A stretch of DNA of 32,902 nucleotides. It comes from an uncultured Clostridia bacterium (GTDB lineage: Bacteria; Bacillota; Clostridia; TANB77; CAG-508). The notes under the pieces were generated by a model that had not been told where the DNA came from, ran no database searches, and saw only the letters and a program-made list of their open reading frames with translations. Position numbers and translations under genes: made by a program. Position 1 is the first letter of the stretch. Each line of letters starts with the position of its first letter. The stretch spans positions 1 to 32,902 of the forward strand of contig CANRCJ010000004.1 of NCBI GenBank assembly GCA_947629105.1, in the 5' to 3' direction. Shown here piece by piece: positions 1 through 8,470 of the stretch.

Positions 1-1
1 C

Positions 2-361
2 ACTCCATTTACAGCTGCATATATTGCTGTTAAAGGTGACCCTATTGCTGACCTTCAAGAGGACTTAGCTGCTGAACAAAAAGCTCGTGCAACTTATGAA
101 AAATTAATTGATTTATGTAGAGATCATCCTGATGTTATTGAACCTCTTAAATTCTTAAGACAAAGAGAAATTGTTCACTTCCAAAGATTTGGTGAAGCTC
201 TAAGAGGTGTTCAAGATAAACTTGCAACAAGAAAATACTATATGGATAGCAACAACCCAATATTTACTAACAATCAAAATAATTCATCTATGAACAATAT
301 GGGTAACATGAACATGAATTACAATAATAACAACAACAGCGGTTGCGGTTGTGGAAGATAA
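2..361 (+). CDS. cotJC: CotJC-like spore coat protein / manganese catalase family (3' part)
   Basis: The last 119 codons of a gene that begins before the window. The visible part opens TPFTAAYIAVKGDP and continues with DLAAEQKARATYEKLIDL and REIVHFQRFGEAL, the helical, metal-ligand-bearing end of the manganese-catalase/CotJC family; the E and H of the EIVH segment fit the di-manganese ligands. CotJC proteins are made in the mother cell and placed in the spore coat. The last ~40 residues are a low-complexity tail rich in Asn and Met that ends SGCGCGR, longer and more Cys/Gly-rich than I expect for the family. The stop is followed at once by a terminator. Family identity is fairly sure; a coat role rests on family knowledge and on other sporulation genes in the window. 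Confidence 0.85.
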   Translation, partial: TPFTAAYIAVKGDPIADLQEDLAAEQKARATYEKLIDLCRDHPDVIEPLKFLRQREIVHFQRFGEALRGVQDKLATRKYYMDSNNPIFTNNQNNSSMNNMGNMNMNYNNNNNSGCGCGR

Positions 362-370
362 TTTAAAAAA

Positions 371-405
371 TGCGCCCTTGTATTTAAGGGTGCATTTTTT
401 ATTTT
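371..405. terminator. Bidirectional intrinsic terminator between cotJC and rpmF
   Basis: A 9-bp stem (371-379 with 386-394, one G-T wobble) with a 6-base loop is followed by a T-run on the + strand. An A-run at 365-370 gives a T-run on the - strand. It lies between the convergent ends of cotJC and rpmF and can serve both. Confidence 0.85.
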
Positions 406-416
406 ATTAATTGATC

Positions 417-605
417 CTATGCTGTTTCTTCATCAACTTTTATAGCTGGTTTTCCATCATAATATCCACAATTTGAACATGCTCTATGTGGTAATACTGG
501 TTCATGACAATGTGAGCAAGTAGCAATATTTGGTTTTTCTACTTTCCATGTAGATCTTTTTAAATGTGTTCTTGCTTTTGACCATCTTCTTTTTGGTTGT
601 GCCAT
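417..605 (-). CDS. rpmF: 50S ribosomal protein L32
   Basis: A 62-residue protein starting MAQPKRRWSKARTH, the conserved basic N-terminus of bacterial L32. Two CxxC pairs follow (CSHC and CSNC, about residues 30-46), so this is the zinc-binding form. I chose the ATG at 605 over in-frame starts upstream because GGAGG lies 10 bases before it and because L32 begins MAxPKR. It stands alone; the yceD (DUF177) gene that often precedes rpmF is absent. A consensus promoter lies upstream. It contains no CGG codon. Confidence 0.95.
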   Translation of the reverse strand: MAQPKRRWSKARTHLKRSTWKVEKPNIATCSHCHEPVLPHRACSNCGYYDGKPAIKVDEETA

Positions 606-672
606 TTCTAAATTACCTCCTTTTTGTAACAACTATCTATGTGTTTTTATTAATTTCCATTCATATTTTAGT

Positions 673-701
673 ATTATACTAGAAAAATGTTCATTTGTCA
701 A
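673..701 (-). promoter_or_regulatory. Consensus sigma-A promoter for rpmF
   Basis: On the - strand TTGACA (701-696) and TATAAT (678-673) are separated by exactly 17 bases. Both hexamers match the consensus perfectly. The -10 box ends about 67 bases before the rpmF start codon. Confidence 0.88.
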
Positions 702-733
702 TATCTATTCTATATTTTTTGGTAAACTTTTTG

Positions 734-2164
734 TTAAATTTCTACAATACCACCTATTACTTTGCTATGTTCACGCTTTGGAAGGATTTGTGCACCACCT
801 GCAAGTATTACTCTATCACCCTTTTTTAGTGCTCCATCTTTTTCTAACTTTTCTAACCCAACCTCTATTAAATCGTTTATTGATTCTTGTTTTGGTAATA
901 ATACTGGGAAAACGTTCCAAATCAATGCAAGTTGATTATATGTTTTTTCATTAGATGTAACTGCATATACAGGACATTTGATTCCAAGTCCTGATAAATA
1001 TCTAGCTGTATCTCCTGTGTTAGTATATGCAACAACAGCTTTAGCATTTACTTTTTTAGCCATTCTACATACTGTGTAATTTATGTTGTATTCTAGGTCA
1101 TCTGTTTCAAGTTTTTGATATTTGCTATTAAATCTTTCCCAATATTTTATCTGTTTTTCGATTGTTTCTGCAATTTCAACCATTGCGTGTACACATTCTA
1201 CTGGATATTCTCCTGTTGCACATTCTCCTGAAAGCATTATTGCACCTGTTCTATCATATATAGCATTTGCAACGTCGCTTACTTCTGCTCTTGTTGGTCT
1301 TGGGCTATGTGTCATAGATTCAAGCATTTGTGTTGCTGTTATTACTGCTTTTCCTTTTCTATTACACATTTTAATTATATCTTTTTGTGCTACTGGAACT
1401 TCATGGAAAGGTATTTCTACTCCTAAATCTCCTCTTGCAATCATTATTCCTGCGCAATTTTCCATTATTTCTTCAATATTATCAAGTCCTTCTTGATTTT
1501 CTATCTTGCATATAATCTTTATATCTTTTCCGCCATTTTCATCTAGTACTTTTCTTATTGCTAATACATCCTCTTTGTTTCTTACAAAAGATCCTGCAAC
1601 ATAGTCAAATCCAACTCTTGCTCCATCTTTTAAGTCTTGTATATCTTTATCTTTAAGTGCTGGTAAATTTACATGTATTCCTGGGATATTTACGCTCTTT
1701 CTATTTCCTAGTTTTCCTCCATTTATAACTTTACAAACTATATCTTTTCCTTTTATTTCTACAACGTCTAATTCTATTAAACCATCATCTATTAATATTG
1801 CTGTTCCAACTTCAACATCTTCATAAAGTTTTTTATATGTTATAGAAACTTTAGTAGAATCTCCTTCTATATCATCATTTACAAGTGTAAATGTTTCTCC
1901 CTTAACTAATTCTACTGGAGCATTTGCAAGCATTCCAGTTCTTATTTCTGGTCCTTGCATGTCAAGTAATAATGCAACTGGTTTTTCTACTTGTTTTCTT
2001 GCTTCAAAAAATTTTTCAATTTTACTTTTTTGTTCTGGATAGCTTCCGTGTGAGAAGTTTATTCTTACGACATCCATACCAGCATTCATTAATTCAACTA
2101 GTCTGTCTTCACTAGCAGGTCCTATTGTACATACAATTTTTGTCTTTCTTAAATATTCGTTCAT
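734..2164 (-). CDS. pyk: Pyruvate kinase
   Basis: A 476-residue enzyme converting phosphoenolpyruvate and ADP to pyruvate and ATP, the last step of glycolysis. Seen in order: KTKIVCTIGPAS at the N-terminus, VRINFSHGSYPEQ, the LLDMQGPEIRTG strand, the Mg-binding segment MIARGDLGVEIPFHEVP, and the signature region TATQMLESMTHSPRPTRAE followed by DVANAIYDRTGAIMLSGE. The length is that of the short form without the extra C-terminal phosphohistidine-type domain of Bacillus enzymes. The ATG at 2164 is preceded by a GGAAGGA ribosome site. It is complete with no CGG codon in frame; the two CGG strings inside it span codon boundaries (GGC-GGA and CAC-GGA). Confidence 0.97.
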   Translation of the reverse strand: MNEYLRKTKIVCTIGPASEDRLVELMNAGMDVVRINFSHGSYPEQKSKIEKFFEARKQVEKPVALLLDMQGPEIRTGMLANAPVELVKGETFTLVNDDIEGDSTKVSITYKKLYEDVEVGTAILIDDGLIELDVVEIKGKDIVCKVINGGKLGNRKSVNIPGIHVNLPALKDKDIQDLKDGARVGFDYVAGSFVRNKEDVLAIRKVLDENGGKDIKIICKIENQEGLDNIEEIMENCAGIMIARGDLGVEIPFHEVPVAQKDIIKMCNRKGKAVITATQMLESMTHSPRPTRAEVSDVANAIYDRTGAIMLSGECATGEYPVECVHAMVEIAETIEKQIKYWERFNSKYQKLETDDLEYNINYTVCRMAKKVNAKAVVAYTNTGDTARYLSGLGIKCPVYAVTSNEKTYNQLALIWNVFPVLLPKQESINDLIEVGLEKLEKDGALKKGDRVILAGGAQILPKREHSKVIGGIVEI

Positions 2165-2200
2165 TTTTATTCCTTCCCTCTCTTAAAAAAATTCTTATAT

Positions 2201-2229
2201 AGTATAACATATTTTAAATATTTTGTATA
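2201..2229 (-). promoter_or_regulatory. Possible pyk promoter
   Basis: On the - strand TATACT (2206-2201) lies 17 bases after TATACA (2229-2224, four of six matches to the -35 consensus), about 37 bases before the start codon. The -35 box is weak. Confidence 0.45.
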
Positions 2230-2288
2230 CTTTTTTATTCTATTTTGCTATAGTTTTTGATATTATAATTTAATTTATTCATATTTAC

Positions 2289-2317
2289 TTGTCATTTCAT
2301 TTTATTTTACATATAAT
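2289..2317 (+). promoter_or_regulatory. Sigma-A promoter for dapA
   Basis: TTGTCA (2289-2294), a 17-base spacer, then TATAAT (2312-2317), 85 bases before the dapA ATG. The rest of 2165-2402 is A/T-rich and holds only this and the divergent pyk promoter. Confidence 0.75.
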
Positions 2318-2402
2318 AATAATGTTAATAGGAACATATAATTATATGTCTTATATAAAATAATTTAATTAACATTTTTTAAAATGTTTTTTGGAGGTAA
2401 AT

Positions 2403-3286
2403 ATGAAAACTCCTTTATTTACTGGCTGTGGTACAGCTATCGCAACACCTTTTACTAAAGACCGGTGTTAATTTTGAAGAGTTTAAGAAGCTCATTGAAT
2501 TTCAGATTTCAGAAGGAATTGATGCAATTATTGTATGCGGAACAACTGGAGAATCTGCGACAATGTCTTCGGACGAAAAAAAGGAAGTTATTAAATTTGC
2601 AGTTGACGTTGCTAAAAAAAGAGTTCCTATTATTGCAGGAACTGGCTCAAATAATACTTATCAAGCAATAGAAATGTCAAAGTACGCAGAAAGTATTGGT
2701 GCAGATGGACTATTGGTTGTAACACCTTATTATAATAAAGCAACTCAAAATGGTCTTATAGAGCATTACAAGGCTATCGCAAATAGCGTTACAATACCAA
2801 TTATCGTTTATAGTGTTGCTTCTAGAACAGGTGTTAACATTCTCCCTGAGACATGTTTAGAACTTTCAAAAATTCCAAATATTGTTGCAATAAAAGAGGC
2901 AAGTCGGTAATCTTTCACAAATTGCAAGCATTGCTCATCTTTGCAAAGATAACCTAATTATTTATAGCGGAAATGATGACCAAACTTTACCTATTCTTTC
3001 ACTCGGTGGACTTGGCGTAATATCTGTTTTGTCTAATATTGCTCCAAAGAAAACTTCAAGAATGGTTCACGATTTTCTAGATGGTAATATTGAAGCTGCA
3101 AGGAAATTTCAATTAGACAGTATTCCTTTAATCAATGCTTTGTTTTCGGAAGTTAATCCTATTCCTGTTAAGGAAGCATTAAATATAATGGGATACGACT
3201 TTGGTATTCCTCGCCTTCCTTTAACAAGACTAACTGAGAAAAATAGAGACGTACTTATTAAAGCTATGAAATCATTGGACATATAA
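2403..3286 (+). CDS. dapA: 4-hydroxy-tetrahydrodipicolinate synthase, read through two CGG shift sites
   Basis: Condenses pyruvate with aspartate semialdehyde in the diaminopimelate/lysine branch, which also supplies dipicolinate for spores. Read conventionally, the gene stops twice: at codons 21-23 (GAC CGG TGT TAA) and at codon 168 (AGT CGG TAA). Skipping the C at 2463 and at 2905 gives one 293-residue protein of normal family length, reading TPFTKDGVNFEEF and AIKEASGNLSQ across the joins. Visible motifs are CGTTGE (substrate carboxylate), TPYYNK (catalytic Tyr) and IKEASG with the Schiff-base Lys at about 164, four residues before the second site. The ATG at 2403 follows GGAGG at 2393-2397; a downstream in-frame Met would lose the conserved N-terminus. 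Confidence 0.93.
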
Positions 3287-3303
3287 TTTGAGAAAAAAAA
3301 AGA

Positions 3304-3343
3304 AAAATGTTTTATTTCTAAGAAATAAAACATTTTTTCTTTT
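3304..3343. terminator. Bidirectional terminator between dapA and pilC
   Basis: A near-perfect A/T-rich stem of about 16 bp (3304-3319 with 3321-3336) with an A-run on one side and a T-run on the other. It lies between the convergent ends of dapA and the pilus operon. Confidence 0.8.
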
Positions 3344-4692
3344 TATCCTAGTCCATATGCTGATAGTAAGAATCCTCCCATGTAAACCTCGATACAAGGT
3401 GCAAGTACTACTAATACGAAGAATATTAATACTATACCTACTATACCATATACTAACTGTGGCAATACTTTTATTATCTTATTCAATAGATTGTTTATAT
3501 CAATGTCCATATATTCTACTAGTTTTTCCATCATTTCTGCTAAGTCTGTATTCATACCTATTTTTAACATTTCTGTCATCATTGGTGTTGCAAGTTTTGA
3601 ATTTTCAAATGGCTCTATCCAAGATTCTCCTATGATTATATTATTTAAAGATGACTCAACCATTGACAAGAACACAGTATTTCTTGTAATATTTTTAGCT
3701 ACATCTAATGATTCCTGTATTCTCATTCCGTTGTTTAAGTTAAGAAGCATTGCTCTTATTAGTCTTGAGAAATCTATTGCAAATATTAGTTGTCCAAATA
3801 TAGGCATTGTATATTTAAATTTATCAAAATTATATTTTCCCTTTGGTGTTCTTATATAGCTAACTACTCCTATTACTATTCCAGCAATAATTATTGTTGG
3901 TATATACCAGTAAGTCAAAAGCGTGTTGATAACATTAGAAAACCATATACTAATTGGTGGAAGCGTTGCTGTAGATCCAACTGTATCATACAAGTTTTGA
4001 ATTGCTGGAAGTGCAACAAGTGTACCTATTAATAACATTACTATCAAAAGAACAAATTGTATTATATTTGGTATTAAAATATTTCTTATTTTTCTATTTA
4101 AAGAGTCCGAATCTTCTAGATATTTTACAGCTTGTTCTAGTGCACTTGTTAAGTTACCTGATAATTCTCCAACCTTTATCATGTTTACATACAAGTATGG
4201 AAATACATTATCATAATATTCCATTGTAGTATATATTGGCTCTCCGGCTTCTACACCAGCGAGAATATCTTCTAATATTCCTCTAAGTGAATAATTATCC
4301 GTGCTTTGTATTATTGTATTTAATGCATGAATATTATTAAAGTTTGCTTTTTTTAATAAGTAAAAGTTTTGTGTAAATACTATAACATCTCTTGGTTTTA
4401 TAATTTCTGATTTTGTTATACTATAATAAATTTTTTCGAAATACGTTTTTTTGGTCTTATCTTTATTTGATGTTAGATTTCCACTATCCATTCCATCTAC
4501 ATAACTGCCACCACTCGCAATATTTTTTCTTGTTGTAGGCATTTTCTTTTTTTTAAACGTATCCTTAATATCAATAGGTGTTAAATTGTTTCTTCTGAGT
4601 CTGTCTATAACTGACTGCTTGTCTTTTTCTTCTATCGTGTTTGTTACAACTACACCATTACTTGTTAAAGCTTTATATTTGTATATAGGCAT
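3343..4692 (-). CDS. pilC: Type IV pilus inner-membrane platform protein PilC (GspF family)
   Basis: A 449-residue polytopic membrane protein, last gene of the pilus operon. The N-terminus MPIYKYKALTSNG is the usual start of PilC/GspF proteins, followed by a basic linker (about residues 40-80). Two GspF-type domains follow; the motif GEPIYTTMEYYDNVFPYLYV and its second-half counterpart GESWIEPFENSKLATPMMTEM are seen. Hydrophobic segments lie near residues 205-230, 260-280 and 410-440. PilC is the membrane platform on which the PilB and PilT ATPases act. It starts 23 bases after pilT and has no CGG in frame. Confidence 0.93.
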   Translation of the reverse strand: MPIYKYKALTSNGVVVTNTIEEKDKQSVIDRLRRNNLTPIDIKDTFKKKKMPTTRKNIASGGSYVDGMDSGNLTSNKDKTKKTYFEKIYYSITKSEIIKPRDVIVFTQNFYLLKKANFNNIHALNTIIQSTDNYSLRGILEDILAGVEAGEPIYTTMEYYDNVFPYLYVNMIKVGELSGNLTSALEQAVKYLEDSDSLNRKIRNILIPNIIQFVLLIVMLLIGTLVALPAIQNLYDTVGSTATLPPISIWFSNVINTLLTYWYIPTIIIAGIVIGVVSYIRTPKGKYNFDKFKYTMPIFGQLIFAIDFSRLIRAMLLNLNNGMRIQESLDVAKNITRNTVFLSMVESSLNNIIIGESWIEPFENSKLATPMMTEMLKIGMNTDLAEMMEKLVEYMDIDINNLLNKIIKVLPQLVYGIVGIVLIFFVLVVLAPCIEVYMGGFLLSAYGLG

Positions 4693-4715
4693 TTTAGATT
4701 AACCTCCTTTGCCTT

Positions 4716-5819
4716 TTAATGTTTACCTTGTTTTATTTTTAACTGCATGATTGTCCTATTTAAAACATCTACATTTCTATCTTCTATTTGCTCCTTTGCT
4801 TGGTCTAATGTTATTCTATCTTCTACAAATAATTTTGCTAAAGAGTTTATTAGACTAATATTTCCTTTATCTAATGAGCTTTGCATAGCATCTTCTAATT
4901 CAGATATTCCTAGTTTTTCTTTTCTTATAAGTCCAGAAATTACTTTATCTACTACCATTACTTCTGGAATTAATACTAATTTATCATTTACCCCTCTTAT
5001 TAACCTCTGTGATACTACTAATTTAAGCAAAGAAGATAATAAATATTTAACACTAACTTGATCTTTGATATCATAGAAATTTATTATTCTATCTACTGTC
5101 TCTGCACATGATTTTGTATGAAGTGTTCCTATTACTAAGTGTCCTGTTTCTGCTGTTTCAATTGCTGCATCCATTGTTTCTCTATCTCTAATCTCTCCTA
5201 TTACGACAATATCACAATCTTCTCTTAATGAATTCTTTACTCCGTCACTAAATGATACGCAGTCTTTTCCTGGTCCTACTTCTTTTTGTAATATTACTGA
5301 TTTTTTTGATTTGTGTCTATATTCTACTGGATTTTCTAATGTGATTATTTTTTTATTTGATGTTTCGTTTATTTCATTTACTAAAGCATTTAATGTTGTT
5401 GATTTTCCTGAATTGATTTTACCTGTAACTAGTATCAAGCCTTGTGGTTGATTTGTCATTTTTCTTACAACATCAGGTATTCCTAAATCCTCATATTTAG
5501 GAAGTTCATCTTTAATAAGTCTTAATGTAAACGTAGGAACATAATCAACTGATGCAATATTTACTCTTAATCTTATTTTTTCATAGTCAAATGACATGTC
5601 TATTCTTCTTGTTCTATTAAACATATTGTCTTTATGAATATTTCCTCTAATGAAATAATCATATATTTCAGACATATCCTCCTCTGTAAGTACTTCTGTA
5701 TCACTAACTTCTACTAATTGTTTTAAAACTCTTAACATTGGTTTTAAACCACATATTAAATGTACATCTGATGCGTCTTTTTCTATTGCTTCATCTAAAA
5801 TTTTCTCTATATGAACCAT
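4716..5819 (-). CDS. pilT: PilT-type pilus ATPase
   Basis: A 367-residue secretion ATPase. The Walker A loop reads TGKINSGKSTT rather than the usual TGPTGSGKSTT but keeps GKST. Further on are the Walker B/Asp-box stretch DCDIVVIGEIRDRETMDAA and the His-box TGHLVIGTLHTKS. It is shorter than PilB and lacks its N-terminal domain and zinc motif, which fits the PilT retraction-ATPase class. The characteristic PilT AIRNLIRE motif is not clearly present; the corresponding region reads DAMQSSLDKGNISLINSLAKL, so retraction is inferred. It lies 17 bases after pilB and 23 before pilC. Confidence 0.88.
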   Translation of the reverse strand: MVHIEKILDEAIEKDASDVHLICGLKPMLRVLKQLVEVSDTEVLTEEDMSEIYDYFIRGNIHKDNMFNRTRRIDMSFDYEKIRLRVNIASVDYVPTFTLRLIKDELPKYEDLGIPDVVRKMTNQPQGLILVTGKINSGKSTTLNALVNEINETSNKKIITLENPVEYRHKSKKSVILQKEVGPGKDCVSFSDGVKNSLREDCDIVVIGEIRDRETMDAAIETAETGHLVIGTLHTKSCAETVDRIINFYDIKDQVSVKYLLSSLLKLVVSQRLIRGVNDKLVLIPEVMVVDKVISGLIRKEKLGISELEDAMQSSLDKGNISLINSLAKLFVEDRITLDQAKEQIEDRNVDVLNRTIMQLKIKQGKH

Positions 5820-5836
5820 AGTTCTACCTCCATTTT

Positions 5837-7465
5837 TTAATATATATGTAGTTTCTTATCTATTTCGTCTAAATTTGTATATCCATCTATTACTTTTTGA
5901 ATTCCGTCTACTAAAAGTGGTCTATGGCCATTTTTTAATGCTTGTTCACTGATTTTTAGTGTAGATTCATCTTGGCTAATTAACTCTTTTATTTTATCAT
6001 CAAGTATTAAGACTTCAAATATTCCTATTCTTTCATAATATCCTACACCATTACATTTTTCACAACCTATTGCGTCATAGGTTTTTTTGCCTTCCAAGTC
6101 AAATTTGGTTTTATATTTTTCTTCTACTGAATGAATGAAGTCTAATTCTTCTTTTGTAAAATCTCTTTCTCTAGCACAATCTTTGCATAATCTTCTTACT
6201 AATCTTTGTGATACAGTTGTTGAAACTGTACTTGCTATATCATAGTTTGATATACCCATTTTTCTTAGTCTTGTTATTACTTCAACCGCATTAATTGTAT
6301 GCATTGTTGTTAATACATAGTGTCCAGTTTGTCCTGCTTGCATAACTATTTCTGCTGTTTCTCTATCCCTTACTTCTCCAACTAGTATAATATCAGGGTC
6401 TTGTCTTAAAACTGTTCTTAAAGAATCTATAAATGTTGTTTTTGAATCTATTTCTATTTGATTAAGTCCAGGTATTCTTATTTCTACTGGTTCTTCAATT
6501 GTTGTAATATTTATTTCTGGTCTATTTAATAATTGTATTATACTGTATAGTGTTGTTGTTTTACCTTCTCCAGTTGGAGCTGCAACTATTGTTACACTAT
6601 TTTTTTGATCGAATGATTCTTTAATTAGCTTTTCATTATTTGGAAAACCTAATTCATATATTTCTCTTACATTGTCATTCTTCTTTAGTAATCTTAATAC
6701 AAACTTCTCACCATATACATTTTTTTGTGATGATACACGAATGTTATATGATGGATATAATATTATTCTACCATCTTGTGATTCTTGTTTTTCTTGATGC
6801 ATGTTAGATATTGCTTTTAATCTTCCTATTAGTTGTGGTTGTTTTTCTTTTGCAATTTCAGCAACATCAAACAACTGTCCATCTATTCTATAACGTACTC
6901 TTACCTTATTTTCCATTGGTTCAAAGTGAATATCACTTGCTCTTTTCTCCATGGCTGTCTTAATTATGCTATCAACCATTACTGTTATATCAGAATCAAT
7001 ATTAAGTTTTTCTGTAACTCTGCCTCCTAGGCTATTTAAAACTGTATCAATGTTAGATTTAAATGTAATGAATGGATCCATTACTAGGCCCCTATTTAAT
7101 AGTAAAAGTCTTACTGTATCTACAGCCTTTCTGTTTGTCATGTCAGAGAAACATACTTTAGCTCTATTATCTTCAACATCAAATAATACAGCATTATTTT
7201 GTCTTAAAACATCTAAAGAAATATATTCATCTACTTTAACTTCTACATCATGTGGAGTTAAAAGCATTGTTTTTTCTCCGAATATTTCACCCATTGCTTG
7301 AATTAATTGATAATCATCACATAATTGTAATTCGTGTATAATATCCCCAAGTTTTTCTTTAGGATGAGTTTTTTGATAATCTAATGCAGTCTCTATTTGT
7401 TCTTCTCTAACAATCCCTCTTCTTACAAGTTCAATTCCTATTGGTTGTCTCTTTTTTACATCCAT
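5837..7465 (-). CDS. pilB: Type IV pilus assembly ATPase PilB (GspE family)
   Basis: A 542-residue extension ATPase. Residues 1-150 form an N-terminal domain of the MshEN type (IGIELVRRGIVREEQIETAL). The catalytic half has RASDIHFEPMENKVRVRYRIDG, Walker A APTGEGKTTT, the Asp box LRQDPDIILVGEVRDRETAE, and the His box TGHYVLTTMHT. A tetracysteine zinc motif, CKDC then CEKC, is present near residues 425-480. Glu instead of Ser in the P-loop (GEGKT) is a small departure. A ribosome site (GGAGG) precedes the ATG at 7465. Confidence 0.94.
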   Translation of the reverse strand: MDVKKRQPIGIELVRRGIVREEQIETALDYQKTHPKEKLGDIIHELQLCDDYQLIQAMGEIFGEKTMLLTPHDVEVKVDEYISLDVLRQNNAVLFDVEDNRAKVCFSDMTNRKAVDTVRLLLLNRGLVMDPFITFKSNIDTVLNSLGGRVTEKLNIDSDITVMVDSIIKTAMEKRASDIHFEPMENKVRVRYRIDGQLFDVAEIAKEKQPQLIGRLKAISNMHQEKQESQDGRIILYPSYNIRVSSQKNVYGEKFVLRLLKKNDNVREIYELGFPNNEKLIKESFDQKNSVTIVAAPTGEGKTTTLYSIIQLLNRPEINITTIEEPVEIRIPGLNQIEIDSKTTFIDSLRTVLRQDPDIILVGEVRDRETAEIVMQAGQTGHYVLTTMHTINAVEVITRLRKMGISNYDIASTVSTTVSQRLVRRLCKDCARERDFTKEELDFIHSVEEKYKTKFDLEGKKTYDAIGCEKCNGVGYYERIGIFEVLILDDKIKELISQDESTLKISEQALKNGHRPLLVDGIQKVIDGYTNLDEIDKKLHIY

Positions 7466-7503
7466 TATATTTTCCTCCTATCTTTTGTTATTATTAGACA
7501 TTT

Positions 7504-8016
7504 TTAAAATTCTATTTCAATTTCTTTATCTTCTACACCAAATTTTTCTACAACATATTGTGTATCCTTTTCATATTCTCCGATTAATAAATGTACATCT
7601 ATTACTTTTGTTAATCTGTCATACGAAATTTTTGAATCATATACTTTATCGCATATTTTGACTTTATCTCTATATAAGCTTTCGTTTTGTATTGTATATT
7701 GTATATGAACTGTTTCTGTATTTGTTACATCTATTCTATCATCTTCAATTTTTTTATCATTATCTATCTCTTTTTCATACGACAAAACTATAAAATCATC
7801 ACCAATGTCAGTAACCTTTACATTTCTTTTCTTTATGTCATTTATAAAATACATGTTGAACTTTGAAAAAGCAAGTGCATTTTCTGAATCTTCATCATAT
7901 TCGTCTATATTTTTATAGAAAGATGCAGTAACTGTTGACATTCCAATAATTACAAACATAATTAGAATAACATATATGATTAATGTTATCATTGTAATAC
8001 CTTTATCACTTTTCAT
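7504..8016 (-). CDS. Minor prepilin-like protein
   Basis: 170 residues. A short leader KSDKG is followed by the hydrophobic stretch ITMITLIIYVILIMFVIIG, the layout of a type IV prepilin with processing expected after the Gly. Position +5 after the cleavage Gly is Thr rather than the usual Glu. The remainder is acidic and looks like a small globular domain (GDDFIVLSYEKEID, VHIQYTIQNESLYRDKVKI) of the minor pilin type. It lies between pilB and another pilin-like gene. The exact role (initiation complex or adhesin) is unknown. Confidence 0.75.
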   Translation of the reverse strand: MKSDKGITMITLIIYVILIMFVIIGMSTVTASFYKNIDEYDEDSENALAFSKFNMYFINDIKKRNVKVTDIGDDFIVLSYEKEIDNDKKIEDDRIDVTNTETVHIQYTIQNESLYRDKVKICDKVYDSKISYDRLTKVIDVHLLIGEYEKDTQYVVEKFGVEDKEIEIEF

Positions 8017-8032
8017 GCTTTCCTCCGTTTTG

Positions 8033-8470
8033 TTAATTATTTACAACTTTTAATCTTTGAAGTTCGATTGTTTCTTCTTGCTTTCGTGAAACTTTATAAT
8101 TGATAACTAGAGTAATTATTTTTATTTTCTTTCCATCTTTATAACCTTCTATTTTTACTGAAATATCATAGGTTCCAATCTTAGCTTTCACGGTGTCTGC
8201 TGTAACTTCTGTAACTTCAAGTGTAGGCAACGAATCTATTTGAAGTAAATTTTCTGATGGTTCTACTTGGCTAAAACTTTCTGCACCTATGTGTTCAAAA
8301 ATATCAACGGCATAATTTAGTGCAACTGCTGTTCTTTTTGCCTCTGCAGACGATAGATATACATTATATGAATATGAAGCCATTATTGTTGTGAATATTA
8401 ATATTATCATTAAAGCGATTGTAACGTCTATCGCTGTGAAACCATTTTTATTTTTTAAATCTATTTTCAT
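8033..8470 (-). CDS. Minor prepilin-like protein with Asp at +5
   Basis: 145 residues from the ATG at 8470, which overlaps the stop of the preceding gene (TAATG) and follows GGGTGA; an in-frame ATG at 8482 is possible but has no such site. The leader DLKNKNG is followed by FTAIDVTIALMIILIFTTIM, the canonical prepilin G/F processing site with Asp instead of Glu at +5. The C-terminal part is a beta-rich domain (EVTADTVKAKIGTYDISVKI) ending ELQRLKVVNN. Probably a minor pilin. Confidence 0.8.
   Translation of the reverse strand: MKIDLKNKNGFTAIDVTIALMIILIFTTIMASYSYNVYLSSAEAKRTAVALNYAVDIFEHIGAESFSQVEPSENLLQIDSLPTLEVTEVTADTVKAKIGTYDISVKIEGYKDGKKIKIITLVINYKVSRKQEETIELQRLKVVNN

Noticed and set aside
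2403-3286. dapA and the other broken genes as pseudogenes or as assembly errors.
   Set aside because: All 15 breaks are the same single change (C before a Gly codon, coding strand, codon boundary). Decay or base-calling error would give mixed indels, both strands and all codon phases. Raw reads were not available, so this stays to be confirmed.
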